Notes under the pieces: generated by a model
The model's input: the letters and a program-made list of their open reading frames with translations, nothing else
What the model was told of the DNA's origin: nothing
Database searches by the model: none
NCBI GenBank assembly: GCA_029940535.1
Contig: JAPYUM010000006.1
Coordinates: 23,009 to 86,401, forward strand
Direction: 5' to 3'
Length of the DNA stretch: 63,393 bases
Origin: Vicinamibacterales bacterium
GTDB lineage: Bacteria; Acidobacteriota; Vicinamibacteria; Vicinamibacterales; UBA8438
Translations under genes and position numbers: made by a program
Part shown: piece after piece, positions 18,351 through 27,555 of the stretch
Layout of the letters: the number at the start of each line of letters is the position of its first letter
Numbering within the stretch: the stretch's first letter is position 1

Positions 18351-18524
18351 GTGCGTCACATCGACACTACCACTGCGAGATGACGTCGGCAATCGGGACG
18401 CCCGCCGTGTGTCAGTTGGCGTGGTCCCCGCAGAACCGACCAGCTAGGTGCCGCCGCCACAAAGGTAGGACGTCGACTCGGGTAGAATGGTCGCCCCAAG
18501 TGTGTGAAGGACATCACCGACACG

Positions 18525-19334
18525 ATGACTGAGAAGACTGACGCTCCTCCGGCTCCTCCCACCCACGGCGGTCGTCCTCCATCGACGATGGAGACGTTTG
18601 TGCCCGACCTTGTCGAACATGGTGCGACCGTGCGCGGCGAACCGCAGACCCTCGACACGCGGTTGTTCGTGCAATTGCACGTCTTCACTGACTGTCTCGA
18701 TACCGGTGCGGTGGTCTCGGCCGTGCGCGACAGCGGGCTCGAGGCGGTGGTCTACGCCAATCTCAACGATCCACGCGGGGTCGGCGTGGTGCTGATGTCG
18801 GAGGATCCGAACCTGTTCGCGGACGCCGGTCGGGCGTTGCTCACCGGGCCGGCCTTCGCCGGCCTCACGCCGCTGCCCGACTTCACGATGATCGGTCGGA
18901 CCTATGCGGGTGGTCGTGAAGCGGACCTGACGGACTTCCTGCTGCACAAAGTGCGGCGGCATGCTCTGAACCCCGACTACCCATGGGGCATCTGGTATCC
19001 GCTCCGTCGGATCGGCGCGTTCAACCGCCTGCCACGGGGCGACCAGGGCCGCATCCTCATGGAGCACGGGACGGTCGGCCGCGGCTACGGCAACCTGGGG
19101 CTCGCGGTCGACGTTCGGCTCGAGTGCCACGGCCTCGACCGCGACGACAACGAGTTCGTCATCGGTCTGATCGGTCCGGAGCTCTATCCTTTGTCCAAGC
19201 TGGTCAAGGACATGCGCCCCACCATTCAGACCTCCGAATACATCAAAGAGATGGGTCCCTTCTTCGTCGGCCGGGTGCTGTATCAAGCCCCGGTTCCGGA
19301 GGCGGTCAGGGCGAGCGAGACTTCCGGGTACTAG
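18525..19334 (+). CDS. Chlorite dismutase family protein (HemQ-like)
   Basis: 269 residues, cytoplasmic. The family pattern is clear: FVQLHVFTDCLDTG near the start, DFTMIGRTYAGGREADLTD in the middle, and ILMEHGTVGRGYGNLG, where His181 fits the haem-proximal His of HemQ/Cld (M-x-x-H-G-x-x-G-R), then QTSEYIKEMGPFFVGRVL at the end. HemQ-type members decarboxylate coproheme to haem b; others are chlorite dismutases or peroxidases. Which one this is cannot be told without structural alignment. ATG 18525 is preferred over GTG 18504. It is convergent with the second gamma-glutamyltransferase. Confidence 0.85.
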   Translation: MTEKTDAPPAPPTHGGRPPSTMETFVPDLVEHGATVRGEPQTLDTRLFVQLHVFTDCLDTGAVVSAVRDSGLEAVVYANLNDPRGVGVVLMSEDPNLFADAGRALLTGPAFAGLTPLPDFTMIGRTYAGGREADLTDFLLHKVRRHALNPDYPWGIWYPLRRIGAFNRLPRGDQGRILMEHGTVGRGYGNLGLAVDVRLECHGLDRDDNEFVIGLIGPELYPLSKLVKDMRPTIQTSEYIKEMGPFFVGRVLYQAPVPEAVRASETSGY

Positions 19335-19353
19335 AGCGGACCGTACCGGCCCA

Positions 19354-21051
19354 CTAGTACGCCACCGCCCAGCCTTCACGTCGGCGGTCCGCGCCGGCGC
19401 GTCGGCGGCCGGAGATCTGGTCGACCAGCACCGCCTGAGCGCCGCCGAATTCGGCGGTGAGCCCGCTGCGGGCGTGCACTGTATAGCCGCGCGCTACGAG
19501 GGCGTCGCGGACTTCCTGGGGCACCGCTTCCTCGATCGCCAACGACCCGTCGTTCAGACGGCGGAGCCGCGGGGCGTCAATCGCCTCCTGGGGCGTCATG
19601 CCGAACACCGCGATGTTGTTGATGACCTGGGTGAGGGTATGCGTCTGGCCGTCGCCGCCTGGGGTGCCGACCGCGAGCCAGGGCAGATCGTTGCTGAGCA
19701 CAATGACGGGACACAGGGTGTGGAACGGTCGTCGCCGTGGCGCGAAGACATTCGGGTGGTCTTCTTCGAATCGAAAAAGCGACCCACGATTTTGGAGCAC
19801 GATGCCCGTCTCGGGCACAACCAACCCTGAGCCGAAGGTGGCGAACAGGCTCTGAATCAGCGACACCACGTTGCCGTACTGATCGACGGCGATGACGTAG
19901 ACGGTGTTCGGGTGATCTGGACTGGTTGCGACGTCGAGTGACGGCGCGCGGCCACCGGGTGTGATCGACCCAGCGAGTTGCCGAATGCGAGCGGGCTCGA
20001 GCAGTTCGTCGGTCGTGACCCGCATGGCGCGCGGGTCAGCCACCTCATGGTCGCGGTCGACGAATGCCAGTCTGATGGCCTCGGAGATGGTGTGCAGATA
20101 GTCGGCGCTGTTGTGTCCGAGGGCGGCCAGGTCGTGGTGCTGCAACATCGCGAGCTCTTCGAGGAGCGTGACCCCCTGGGTGTTCGGGGGGACGACCTGC
20201 ACTTCGAACCCCTGGTAACGAGCGCTGACCGGCTGCGTCCACTCAGGCATGTACATGGTCATGTCGTTCGGCCTGACCAGACCGCCTCGGTCCTGGATGA
20301 AACGGACGACCTTGCGACCTAGCGCCCCGGTGTACAGTTCCTCGGCGCCTTTTTCCTGGAGCGTCAGCAGGGTCTGCGCCAGGTCGGGCCGAGCCAGGAC
20401 ATCACCGGGCTGAGGCGGGCGTCCACCAGGGAGAAAAATCCGCGCCGCTTCCGGCTCCTCTCGGAGCTTGGCTTCCGCCCCAGCGATGTCCGACGCCAGT
20501 CGTTCAGAGACTGGCAGACCCGCCTGCGCGAGTCTGGACGCCGGTTCCAGGGCCTCGGCAAACGAGATGGTTCCGAAGCGGCGCAACGCTTCAGACCAGG
20601 CGCCGACCGCACCTGGCACCGATACGCTCAGTGGACCGGAACTCGGCATGCGGTCCAGGCCGTCCGCCTTCAGTTCCTCGAGGGTCTTCGCGCTACCCGA
20701 CTTGCCCGAGCCGTTGAGCGCATAGGTGAGCCTGGTGGCCGAGTCGTGATAGAGCAGGAACATGTCGCCGCCGATCCCGTTCATGTGCGGGCGGGCGACC
20801 GCGAGCACGGCGGCGGCGGTGATCGCGGCATCCATCGCCAGTCCGCCGGACTGCAAGACGGCCAGACCGGCCTCCGCCGCGAGCGGGTGACCGGCGGTGA
20901 CCGCTCCCGCGTTGCCCGCCGCGTCGCGCCCCGGTTCGGTATCTCGGGTGATCGATGAAGCGCACCCGATCAAGAACATGATTAGCACAGCGGCAACCGC
21001 GCGGCTCGCGGTGCGCCCGGTCGTTCGGATGGAATGTCGGTGTTCGCGCAT
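19354..21051 (-). CDS. Gamma-glutamyltransferase family lipoprotein 2
   Basis: 565 residues from ATG 21051, with GGGAGGA just upstream. A lipoprotein signal ends in FLIGCASS. Family blocks include LAAEAGLAVLQSGGLAMDAA, NGIGGDMFLLYHD and GTPGGDGQTHTLTQVINN. The nucleophile Thr is retained (Thr383 in NTVYVIAVDQYGN), although the usual second Thr of TTH is Val. It likely self-processes and acts as a gamma-glutamyl hydrolase or acylase-like enzyme rather than a classical transferase. It differs clearly from the enzyme at 11900, so this is not a recent duplicate. Confidence 0.9.
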   Translation of the reverse strand: MREHRHSIRTTGRTASRAVAAVLIMFLIGCASSITRDTEPGRDAAGNAGAVTAGHPLAAEAGLAVLQSGGLAMDAAITAAAVLAVARPHMNGIGGDMFLLYHDSATRLTYALNGSGKSGSAKTLEELKADGLDRMPSSGPLSVSVPGAVGAWSEALRRFGTISFAEALEPASRLAQAGLPVSERLASDIAGAEAKLREEPEAARIFLPGGRPPQPGDVLARPDLAQTLLTLQEKGAEELYTGALGRKVVRFIQDRGGLVRPNDMTMYMPEWTQPVSARYQGFEVQVVPPNTQGVTLLEELAMLQHHDLAALGHNSADYLHTISEAIRLAFVDRDHEVADPRAMRVTTDELLEPARIRQLAGSITPGGRAPSLDVATSPDHPNTVYVIAVDQYGNVVSLIQSLFATFGSGLVVPETGIVLQNRGSLFRFEEDHPNVFAPRRRPFHTLCPVIVLSNDLPWLAVGTPGGDGQTHTLTQVINNIAVFGMTPQEAIDAPRLRRLNDGSLAIEEAVPQEVRDALVARGYTVHARSGLTAEFGGAQAVLVDQISGRRRAGADRRREGWAVAY

Positions 21052-21237
21052 GGGGTCCTCCCGGCTCCGGCGCGAAGCCGGGCTCCAGAGCCTTGGACCT
21101 CTGGTCAGAGGCCCAAGCGCCATCTTACTGCCTCCGCCCTGTCGAATCGACTGCGCCGGCCCGCCACTCATGCTCGATATCAGCCGCCTCACTCAGCGAT
21201 TCCGGATCGCGGTTCCGACTCTGGTAGGATGACGCGC

Positions 21238-22716
21238 ATGCCAGACAAGTCAGACGGGTTCAACTCGCTTCAGCTGCCGGAAACCAGTCCTCGCGGTCTG
21301 CTCCGCCACTTTGGCCCTGGACTCATTTTGATGATGACGGGTATCGGCACCAGCCACCTGGTGACCGCGCCAGCGGCGGGTGGACGGTTTGGGTACGCGT
21401 TGCTCTGGTGTATCCCGGTGGCCTATATCTTCAAGTACTACGGCTTCGAGATGGCGTTCCGGTTCACGAACGCGACCGGGCGCAGCATGCTCGACGCCTA
21501 CTCCACCGCGCCCGGTAAGTGGCCGGTCTGGTACGTCCTCGTCACGACGCTGATTCAGTGCGCGCTGGGTCAGGCTGGCCGGCTGGCGGCGGCCGCGGCG
21601 GTCCTGTTTTTCGTGTTTTCCGAGTATCTCGGGCTCGGGTTGTCGAGTTGGGTCTATGGACTCGGGCTGGGGGCCCTGGCGGTGGCTATCATCCTCTATG
21701 GTCGGTACGCCATCGTCGAGCTGTCTACCAAGATCCTGGCCGGTATCTTGTTCGTCTCGACCGTCGGGGTCTACGCCGTCGAGCCGGCGCCGCTGTCGGC
21801 GATGGGAGAATTCTTCAGGGTGCAGATCCCGGGCGGGTCGTGGCTGATCATTGCCGCCTTCCTCGGACTGCTGCCGACTGGTATGGACGTGTCGCTCCAG
21901 GCCTCTGAGTGGGGGAAAGCGAAACGGGTCGGCATGGGGCGGATTCGTGAGGAGCTTGAAAAGCAAGGCCTGGCGCGGCCCTTCGATGCGTTCAGCTCGA
22001 CCAAGTCCGATCTGAGTGTCGACGTGTCGAAGCTGCCAGCGCACGCGCAGGAATACTGCCGGCGCTGGTTCCGCATCGGCATCCTTGATTTCACCCTTGG
22101 TCACATCGTGTCGTTTATTCTGGCCACCGTCTTCTTGCTGTTGGCGGCCGTGTGGCTCTATCCAAGCGAGGTGTCTGGCACCGGCGTCATTGGCGAGATC
22201 GCGCGCATCTTCACTGATAGTGTCGGCCCCGGCATGATGTTCGTGTTTCTGGGCGGGGCGTTCGCGGCCACGTTCTCCACCGCGTTCAACTACTTCGATG
22301 GGTGGCCCAGAGTGGTCGCGGCCTGTTGTCGCAACCTCTTCAGGGCGACCGCTGCGTTGCCGGGCATCGCGGCGCACGAGTTGACCACGGCGCACCGGGG
22401 AACGGCGTCGTCCGAGTACAACATCTACCGGATCACGATGTTCTACTCGTTGATCGCCGCCACGTTGATCATCGCGGGGGTGCCGCGGCCGGTGTTCCTG
22501 GTGCTGGTGTCGTCGGCGCTTGCGTTTTTCATCGCGCCCATCATTTTCTTCCTCAATCTGTACTACTGCCTGACCGTGATTCCGAAAACGGACACGGCGT
22601 TCTATCCGTCGAAGCCGGTCATCTGGTTCAGTTGGCTGAGTCTGGCGGTGTTCACCGGCTTGACGGTCATCCTCATCATGGCCCGCGTGTTCGACTTGAC
22701 GCTGTTCGGCGGCTAG
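21238..22716 (+). CDS. Nramp-family transporter lacking the canonical metal-site motifs
   Basis: 492 residues with about 11-12 membrane segments. Membership is seen in FGPGLILMMTGIGTSHLVTA at TM1 and the TM6 region LLPTGMDVSLQASEWGK. Canonical Nramp proteins carry DPGN in TM1 and MPH in TM6; here these positions read GTSH and TGMDV. The Asp, Asn and Met that bind manganese or iron are therefore missing at the expected places. The substrate may be another cation or not a metal at all. A soluble insert with KRVGMGRIREELEKQG follows TM6. ATG 21238 was chosen because AGGA lies eight bases upstream. Confidence 0.8.
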   Translation: MPDKSDGFNSLQLPETSPRGLLRHFGPGLILMMTGIGTSHLVTAPAAGGRFGYALLWCIPVAYIFKYYGFEMAFRFTNATGRSMLDAYSTAPGKWPVWYVLVTTLIQCALGQAGRLAAAAAVLFFVFSEYLGLGLSSWVYGLGLGALAVAIILYGRYAIVELSTKILAGILFVSTVGVYAVEPAPLSAMGEFFRVQIPGGSWLIIAAFLGLLPTGMDVSLQASEWGKAKRVGMGRIREELEKQGLARPFDAFSSTKSDLSVDVSKLPAHAQEYCRRWFRIGILDFTLGHIVSFILATVFLLLAAVWLYPSEVSGTGVIGEIARIFTDSVGPGMMFVFLGGAFAATFSTAFNYFDGWPRVVAACCRNLFRATAALPGIAAHELTTAHRGTASSEYNIYRITMFYSLIAATLIIAGVPRPVFLVLVSSALAFFIAPIIFFLNLYYCLTVIPKTDTAFYPSKPVIWFSWLSLAVFTGLTVILIMARVFDLTLFGG

Positions 22717-22747
22717 GACACTGACCAGGTTATTCTGGCCAGTGTCC
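22716..22747 (+). terminator. Hairpin after the Nramp-family gene
   Basis: GGACACTG-A-CCAG, loop of six, then CTGG-C-CAGTGTCC gives a 12-bp stem with one mismatch, starting at the last base of the TAG stop. No T-run follows, so it may be a weak terminator or a 3' stabiliser rather than a classic intrinsic terminator. Confidence 0.55.
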
Positions 22748-22788
22748 CAACGCGGGGCGATACACCACTCGTCGCTTGGAGTAGTTCC

Positions 22789-23715
22789 GTGTTCACGCAT
22801 CCGATGCCACCCCGTCCGAGTCATACCGCCCTCCGCCCTGCGGCGTGGAGTGCCCTGATCAGAACGGTGGCGTTCGCGTTGCTCTGGCTCCCGACCCCGG
22901 CCGCGGCCCAGTCGTTCACGGCTGAGATTACCCATCAGGCACGCGGGGTGTTCCCGGGCGAAGCGGTACTCGTCAGGGTCGTGCCGTCGGTGCCGGTGGC
23001 CGATATTCGGGGCGCCGTGTTTGGCGGGATCGTCCGTTTCTATCAGGCCGGCGAGACGTCCTGGGAGGGTCTGGTTGGCGTCGATCTACTGGTCGAGCCC
23101 GGGTCCTACGACTTGGCCCTGCAGATCACGCCGGTTGCTGGCTCACCGGTCGAGCGCGACTACCCGCTTCTGGTCGAGGACAAGGCGTATCCGACGCGGC
23201 AACTCACCGTGGCGCCGCGATATGTCGAACCGCCCCCCGACGTCAGCGCTCGGATCGCGCGCGAGTCCCAAGAGCAGCGGGCCATCTTCGCCAGTGCTTC
23301 GGACGAACGCCTGTGGCGTGGCCCCTGGGGCACCCCGGTGCCGGGACGCGCCACCAGCGCGTTCGGCAGCCGCAGCGTGTTCAACGGCCAACCGCGGAAT
23401 CCCCACAGCGGCGCCGACTTCCGGGCGGCCGAGGGCACCCCGGTTGTCGCGCCGAACGTGGGTCGGGTGGTGCTGACCGGCGATACCTACTTCTCCGGTG
23501 GTTCGGTCATCCTCGACCATGGTTGGGGGCTGTATTCCTACTTTGCCCACCTCTCGAAGATCTTGGTCGACAAGGGAGACCTGGTCGAACCAGGTCAACC
23601 CGTCGGTCAGGCCGGCGCGACCGGTCGCGTGACCGGCCCGCATCTGCACTGGACCCTACGTCTGAACTCCGCCCGAGTCGACCCGCTGTCGGTGATCGAG
23701 CTACTCGCGCGGTAG
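22789..23715 (+). CDS. Secreted M23 family metallopeptidase
   Basis: 308 residues from GTG 22789, with GGAG seven bases upstream. A signal peptide ends in PTPAAAQS. Residues of about 40-150 form a beta domain. The C-terminal LytM domain has His206-x3-Asp210 (NPHSGADF), and His285-Leu-His287 (TGPHLHW), the zinc ligands and catalytic His of active M23 endopeptidases, so the enzyme should cleave peptide cross-links in murein. ATSAFGSRSVFNGQ is the usual entry into the domain. Together with the transglycosylase at 13994 it supplies wall-remodelling activity. Confidence 0.93.
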   Translation: MFTHPMPPRPSHTALRPAAWSALIRTVAFALLWLPTPAAAQSFTAEITHQARGVFPGEAVLVRVVPSVPVADIRGAVFGGIVRFYQAGETSWEGLVGVDLLVEPGSYDLALQITPVAGSPVERDYPLLVEDKAYPTRQLTVAPRYVEPPPDVSARIARESQEQRAIFASASDERLWRGPWGTPVPGRATSAFGSRSVFNGQPRNPHSGADFRAAEGTPVVAPNVGRVVLTGDTYFSGGSVILDHGWGLYSYFAHLSKILVDKGDLVEPGQPVGQAGATGRVTGPHLHWTLRLNSARVDPLSVIELLAR

Positions 23716-23759
23716 GCACGCGCGTGTCGGTGGATGGTGCTGGGTGGGTGCCGGCAACA

Positions 23760-24575
23760 CTAGAATCTGAAGCGCACGCCGCTGGTGATCTGCAGTCCTC
23801 CGAGGTCTACCTCGATCGGTTGTCCGTCGATCTGAAGCATGACCACACCCCGAACGTAGCGTGCCAGCAGACCCACGCCGATATGCCTCATCACGGCGAA
23901 GTTGCGAAGGAACGGGAGTCGGTGGAGGAAGAATGAGTCGATATCGACGCCGCCGTTGAGTCCCGTGGTCGTTTTCGACTGCGCCCTCACCGTGTGGTCG
24001 GAGAAGACGATGTCGCTGAACGGAAACCCCACCTCGGTGTGCTGAACCGCCGTGACCAGGTCCTGCTTTGCGCTGATGATGCTGGGACCGGCGGAAACGG
24101 AGACGACGAGCCAGTCAGCGAACTGAGTCACCCAGAGCGCGCGGATGTGGAGGCCGAGTTCCTGGCGCTCGAGACCACCGGCGCGGCCCGTGGTGGTCCG
24201 CGGCAGATCGAAAAAAAATGGATGCGGCACTTCGGAGGAGATCCGAGCTTCGTGGATGGTACGGAAATGGGACACGTCGAGCCCGATCCCGAGGTTGCGC
24301 CACAGGAGGTATGAGACGCCTCCATCGACGACGCCGCCGTCCTTGAGCTCGTAGTCCGCTGCGAATTGCCCCTGCTCCTGATGGGCCGTGAACACCCGCG
24401 TGCCGGCGAAGGTCCGTGATGCCGGCCGCCACCCGGAGTCGAGTCGCGCGACGATGCGGTCGGTTGGCGTGAGCTGAGCCGTCGCTTCAGGCGCGGCGAC
24501 CAGCAGTCCGGCGATGAGCCAGAGGGCCGGCGCCACGGGCCCGCGACACAAGGAAATAGCTTGCCGAGTCCGCAC
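23760..24575 (-). CDS. Outer-membrane beta-barrel-type hypothetical protein
   Basis: 271 residues with a signal peptide (LWLIAGLLVAAPEATA). The mature part shows regular amphipathic beta strands and ends with aromatic Phe (LQITSGVRFRF), typical for outer-membrane barrels inserted by BamA. Strand-like segments include SYLLWRNLGIGLDVSHFR and WLVVSVSAGPSIISAKQD. No catalytic motif is seen. It is in the same orientation as the M4 peptidase upstream, with 32 bases between them, and may be co-transcribed. Confidence 0.7.
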   Translation of the reverse strand: MRTRQAISLCRGPVAPALWLIAGLLVAAPEATAQLTPTDRIVARLDSGWRPASRTFAGTRVFTAHQEQGQFAADYELKDGGVVDGGVSYLLWRNLGIGLDVSHFRTIHEARISSEVPHPFFFDLPRTTTGRAGGLERQELGLHIRALWVTQFADWLVVSVSAGPSIISAKQDLVTAVQHTEVGFPFSDIVFSDHTVRAQSKTTTGLNGGVDIDSFFLHRLPFLRNFAVMRHIGVGLLARYVRGVVMLQIDGQPIEVDLGGLQITSGVRFRF

Positions 24576-24607
24576 GTGTCTTGCTCCTTCGATTGGGACC
24601 CGGATCT

Positions 24608-26299
24608 TCAGTTGACCCCGACGGCGGCCCAGGCATCGGTGACGGCTCGCTCCGGCGCGCTATTGACGCCGTAGAGATCGCGCGCCGACTGGATGGTGGC
24701 GGCACGGGCGGCCGCGAAGTTGGAGTTCCGGGTCATCAGGACGGTGAACGCTCGAAAGAAGATCTGTTCGATTTGTTCCCGGTTGCCGGCGCCAACCCCG
24801 GCGACGCTCAACCCGGACACTCTATTCGCGCCGCCTTCGATCGCGAGATAGAAGGCGTGCCCCGGGATCAGCGAATTCGTATGCACCCCGCCGTTGTCGT
24901 CCTTGCCGAGGAACCGTAGGCTGTAATGGTCTGGGTCGCCGAACTGTATGGGGTTGGCGAGCGAGCGGATGCCACCCGGCTCGATGACGTCCTCGCCAAG
25001 CGCATAGTCGGCGACGCCGGCCCCGTCACGGAACAACGACTCCGCGTAGAACTCCACACCGACTCCGATGACATCTGAAAACGCTTCGTTCAGCGCGCCC
25101 GACTCGTCCACGTAGAGCAGCGCGGAGGTGAAATCCGTGACCGCGTGGGCTAGTTCGTGGGCCACGATATCGAGCGCGCCGGAGAAGAAGTCGAATCGCT
25201 GGCCCCCAAGCAGGATGTTGGGAGGCAGCCCTTCGCCGAAGACCGCGACGCCAACCCCATCGGGGCCGCAGAGCCCGCAGTAGAACGCGTTGAGGTAGAA
25301 CAGCCCGATCTCTTCGGCTGTCGCCGTGAAGATATCCCCTCGATTCACGGGGTGGACCAGGCTGATCATGCGGACGTTCTGATTATTCAGGCCCTGACGG
25401 CCGAACCGTATGGACAGGTAGTCGTATGTCCACCCCATGCCGACGTGCGCGTCGACGCTCGCGCCGTCGCGCCATTGGTTGTCGCTATCGGTCGACAGGT
25501 CCGCGTCGAACAGTTGCGAGAGTCCGTTGAGCACTAGTTGGGTGCGGGGCAGATCGCCGTCCATGTCGAACGTGAACACCTCCGCCGGGCGAAGCTGATC
25601 GTGTGCGAGGAACGCTCCGCCCACGGTCGTGACGCTCATTTTCTTGCGATCGCTCTTGATCCCGAAGCCCTCGCCGATGACGCACTGCGAGCACGGTAAG
25701 ACTGGTTGCTGGGTCTTGAGATCGTTGTACGACCAGACGAGGGCGCCCGTCGCCGCGTCGACGAAGTAAACCATGAGTTGCGAGTTGGTGAACGTCCGCG
25801 CCTCGTAGACCAGCCGGTAGGTGCGCGCGTTGGCCCTGTCGGGGAGGACCACCAACCGAGGAGGCGCCGAACGGAACAGCGTCCGGCCGCTCAGATCTTG
25901 AACTACCGCGGCCGCGTCGTCGGCCGAGAGCCTCGGGGTGGTTTCCAGATCGATCGCGAGGTGTACGGTGCCGAACAGGGAAACGAGTAGCCCACGTGCC
26001 GTTTGGCGCGTGACTTCCGCCCCGTAGACCGGGACCCCTTCGTGAAACTGTTGCAGCCGTTCGTGCGAACGGTCCGGCACCAGCGGGTCATCAGTCTGCG
26101 CGGTGAGCCGAAGCGATCCATCGCGCGTCAACTGATTCACCAACGTGTCAGACTCACGCAGCGCGGCGATGGTTGCGCCCGTACCGGCCGACAGCGTGAC
26201 GACTCCATCGGGGGCCTGCAGTTGGGCTGTCGCCGACGCCGGGAGGGTCAAGAGTGCGAGCGCAATGGCACCGCAGACGGGTCGATTCAACGCGTGCAT
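24608..26299 (-). CDS. Secreted M4 family metallopeptidase (thermolysin-like)
   Basis: 563 residues with a signal peptide (GAIALALLTLPASATA), an FTP/PepSY-type propeptide (residues of about 25-190, with ERLQQFHEGVPVYGAEVTRQ), and a thermolysin-like catalytic domain. The zinc site is His381-Glu382-x2-His385 (VAHELAHAV) with Glu405 in GALNEAFSDVIG. NGGVHTNSLIPGHAFYLA marks the downstream His/Asn region. It would be exported as a zymogen that matures by removing its propeptide, then degrade external protein. It belongs with the other peptidases of this region. Confidence 0.94.
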   Translation of the reverse strand: MHALNRPVCGAIALALLTLPASATAQLQAPDGVVTLSAGTGATIAALRESDTLVNQLTRDGSLRLTAQTDDPLVPDRSHERLQQFHEGVPVYGAEVTRQTARGLLVSLFGTVHLAIDLETTPRLSADDAAAVVQDLSGRTLFRSAPPRLVVLPDRANARTYRLVYEARTFTNSQLMVYFVDAATGALVWSYNDLKTQQPVLPCSQCVIGEGFGIKSDRKKMSVTTVGGAFLAHDQLRPAEVFTFDMDGDLPRTQLVLNGLSQLFDADLSTDSDNQWRDGASVDAHVGMGWTYDYLSIRFGRQGLNNQNVRMISLVHPVNRGDIFTATAEEIGLFYLNAFYCGLCGPDGVGVAVFGEGLPPNILLGGQRFDFFSGALDIVAHELAHAVTDFTSALLYVDESGALNEAFSDVIGVGVEFYAESLFRDGAGVADYALGEDVIEPGGIRSLANPIQFGDPDHYSLRFLGKDDNGGVHTNSLIPGHAFYLAIEGGANRVSGLSVAGVGAGNREQIEQIFFRAFTVLMTRNSNFAAARAATIQSARDLYGVNSAPERAVTDAWAAVGVN

Positions 26300-26416
26300 A
26301 GGGTAGTTCCAGCTGTGGCGCTGGGTCGGGGCTGCTCAATTGTAGCGGATCCGGAGGGCCAGCCGGCTGATCCGGATGTCGGATGTACAATTCGTCCGAC
26401 GAAAGAGGAGCGGAAA

Positions 26417-27307
26417 GTGAGCAAGATTGTGCACAGCAGTATGCGGATGGCGGCCGTTCTGGGCGTGTGCCTATCGGTGACCGTCGGCGTGAACGCCCAG
26501 ACCGGCGGTCCCGTCGTCGGCCCGCCCAGCGGGGCCCTGGTGGTCGTCGGGGGCGCGATGCGCGACCCCGCCATTCTCGAACAATTTGTGCGGCTGGCCG
26601 GTGGACCTGGCTCACCGATTGTCGTGATACCGACCGCGGGCGGGGCCGAGACCTACGATCAGTCGTATCCGGGGTTGCAGGCGTTTCGCGACGCGGGCGT
26701 CACGGACCTTGTCGTGTTGCACACAACCGACCGCGACGTGGCCGACAGTGAAGTCTTCGTGTCCCCGCTGCGTCGTGCGCGTGGGGTCTGGTTTCCTGGC
26801 GGGCGGCAGTGGCGTCTGGCCGACGCGTATCTCGACACCGAGGTACAGGAGGCGCTCCGCGATGTCCTACGCCGCGGCGGCGTGGTCGGGGGATCATCGG
26901 CTGGGGCGACTATTCTGGGTTCATATCTCGCGCGCGGAGACTCGGCCACCAACACCATCATGATGGGCGACCACGTGGTGGGATTCGGATTCCTGAGGGA
27001 TACAGCCATCGATCAGCATCTGCTTCGGCGGAACCGGCAGTTCGACCTGCTCAGCGTCATTGAGGCGCACCCCGAACTGCTTGGGATCGGGCTCGACGAG
27101 GACACCGCGATCGTGGTGCGCGGCGATGAATTCGAGGTGATCGGCCGCAGCTATGTGGCAATTTACGACCACGCGCGGCAGCTCGACTCCGGCGGACGAT
27201 TCTATTTTCTTGGAGCCGGCGACCGGTTCGATCTGCGCAACCGTCGGGCGTTCCGGTTCGAGCGCGAGCGCCGGCCGCTGGACCGCGTAGTCGAGCGTCC
27301 CTGGTAG
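26417..27307 (+). CDS. Secreted cyanophycinase-like peptidase (S51 superfamily)
   Basis: 296 residues from GTG 26417, with GAGGAG six bases upstream. The signal peptide is VLGVCLSVTVGVNAQTG. The core is class-I-glutaminase-like: GALVVVGGAMRDPAILE, VVIPTAGGAET, GVWFPGGRQWRLADAYLDT and the nucleophile elbow GGSSAGATILGS with Ser161. This matches cyanophycinase-type exopeptidases, which hydrolyse beta-Asp-Arg dipeptides, and related isoaspartyl peptidases. The substrate here may be another isopeptide. Its stop codon overlaps the start of a dispersed repeat. Confidence 0.88.
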   Translation: MSKIVHSSMRMAAVLGVCLSVTVGVNAQTGGPVVGPPSGALVVVGGAMRDPAILEQFVRLAGGPGSPIVVIPTAGGAETYDQSYPGLQAFRDAGVTDLVVLHTTDRDVADSEVFVSPLRRARGVWFPGGRQWRLADAYLDTEVQEALRDVLRRGGVVGGSSAGATILGSYLARGDSATNTIMMGDHVVGFGFLRDTAIDQHLLRRNRQFDLLSVIEAHPELLGIGLDEDTAIVVRGDEFEVIGRSYVAIYDHARQLDSGGRFYFLGAGDRFDLRNRRAFRFERERRPLDRVVERPW

Positions 27308-27372
27308 GTTTCCTGGCGAGGCGTCCGTCTGGCGGCGTTGCTGCGGCTTCTTCAGACGAGGCTCCGCCCCGA
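27305..27372 (+). repeat. Dispersed intergenic repeat, copy B
   Basis: Begins TAGGTTTCCTGGCGAGGCGT and continues CCGTCTGGCGGCGTTGCTGC. It shares over 30 near-identical bases with the copies at 4066, 35469 and 47610. The first TAG is also the stop codon of the S51-like gene. The rest of the gap to 27555 is GC-rich with short inverted repeats; I see no gene in it. Confidence 0.7.
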
Positions 27373-27555
27373 ACCCCACGCGGGCCCTCGCGGGCCCCCC
27401 AACCCCACTCCGGTCCCGCGGGGCGCGCATTGTCGCGCGCCTTCGCCTTGGCAGCCCGTCACACGCGACACCAGGGCAGGCGGTGGGACCGAGCCGCCCG
27501 CTCCCGCCGCCCATTCGTAGAGCCTCGCCCCGGAACCACCTTTGGGCCAGTGTCC

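Noticed and set aside
21250-22935. Very long minus-strand open frame (561 codons) opposite the Nramp gene
   Set aside because: It is the antisense shadow of a clear membrane protein gene: Arg/His/Gln-rich, no motif. High GC leaves antisense frames open. The same applies to 5418-6659 plus, 60722-62326 minus, 39915-40694 minus and 42862-43902 minus.
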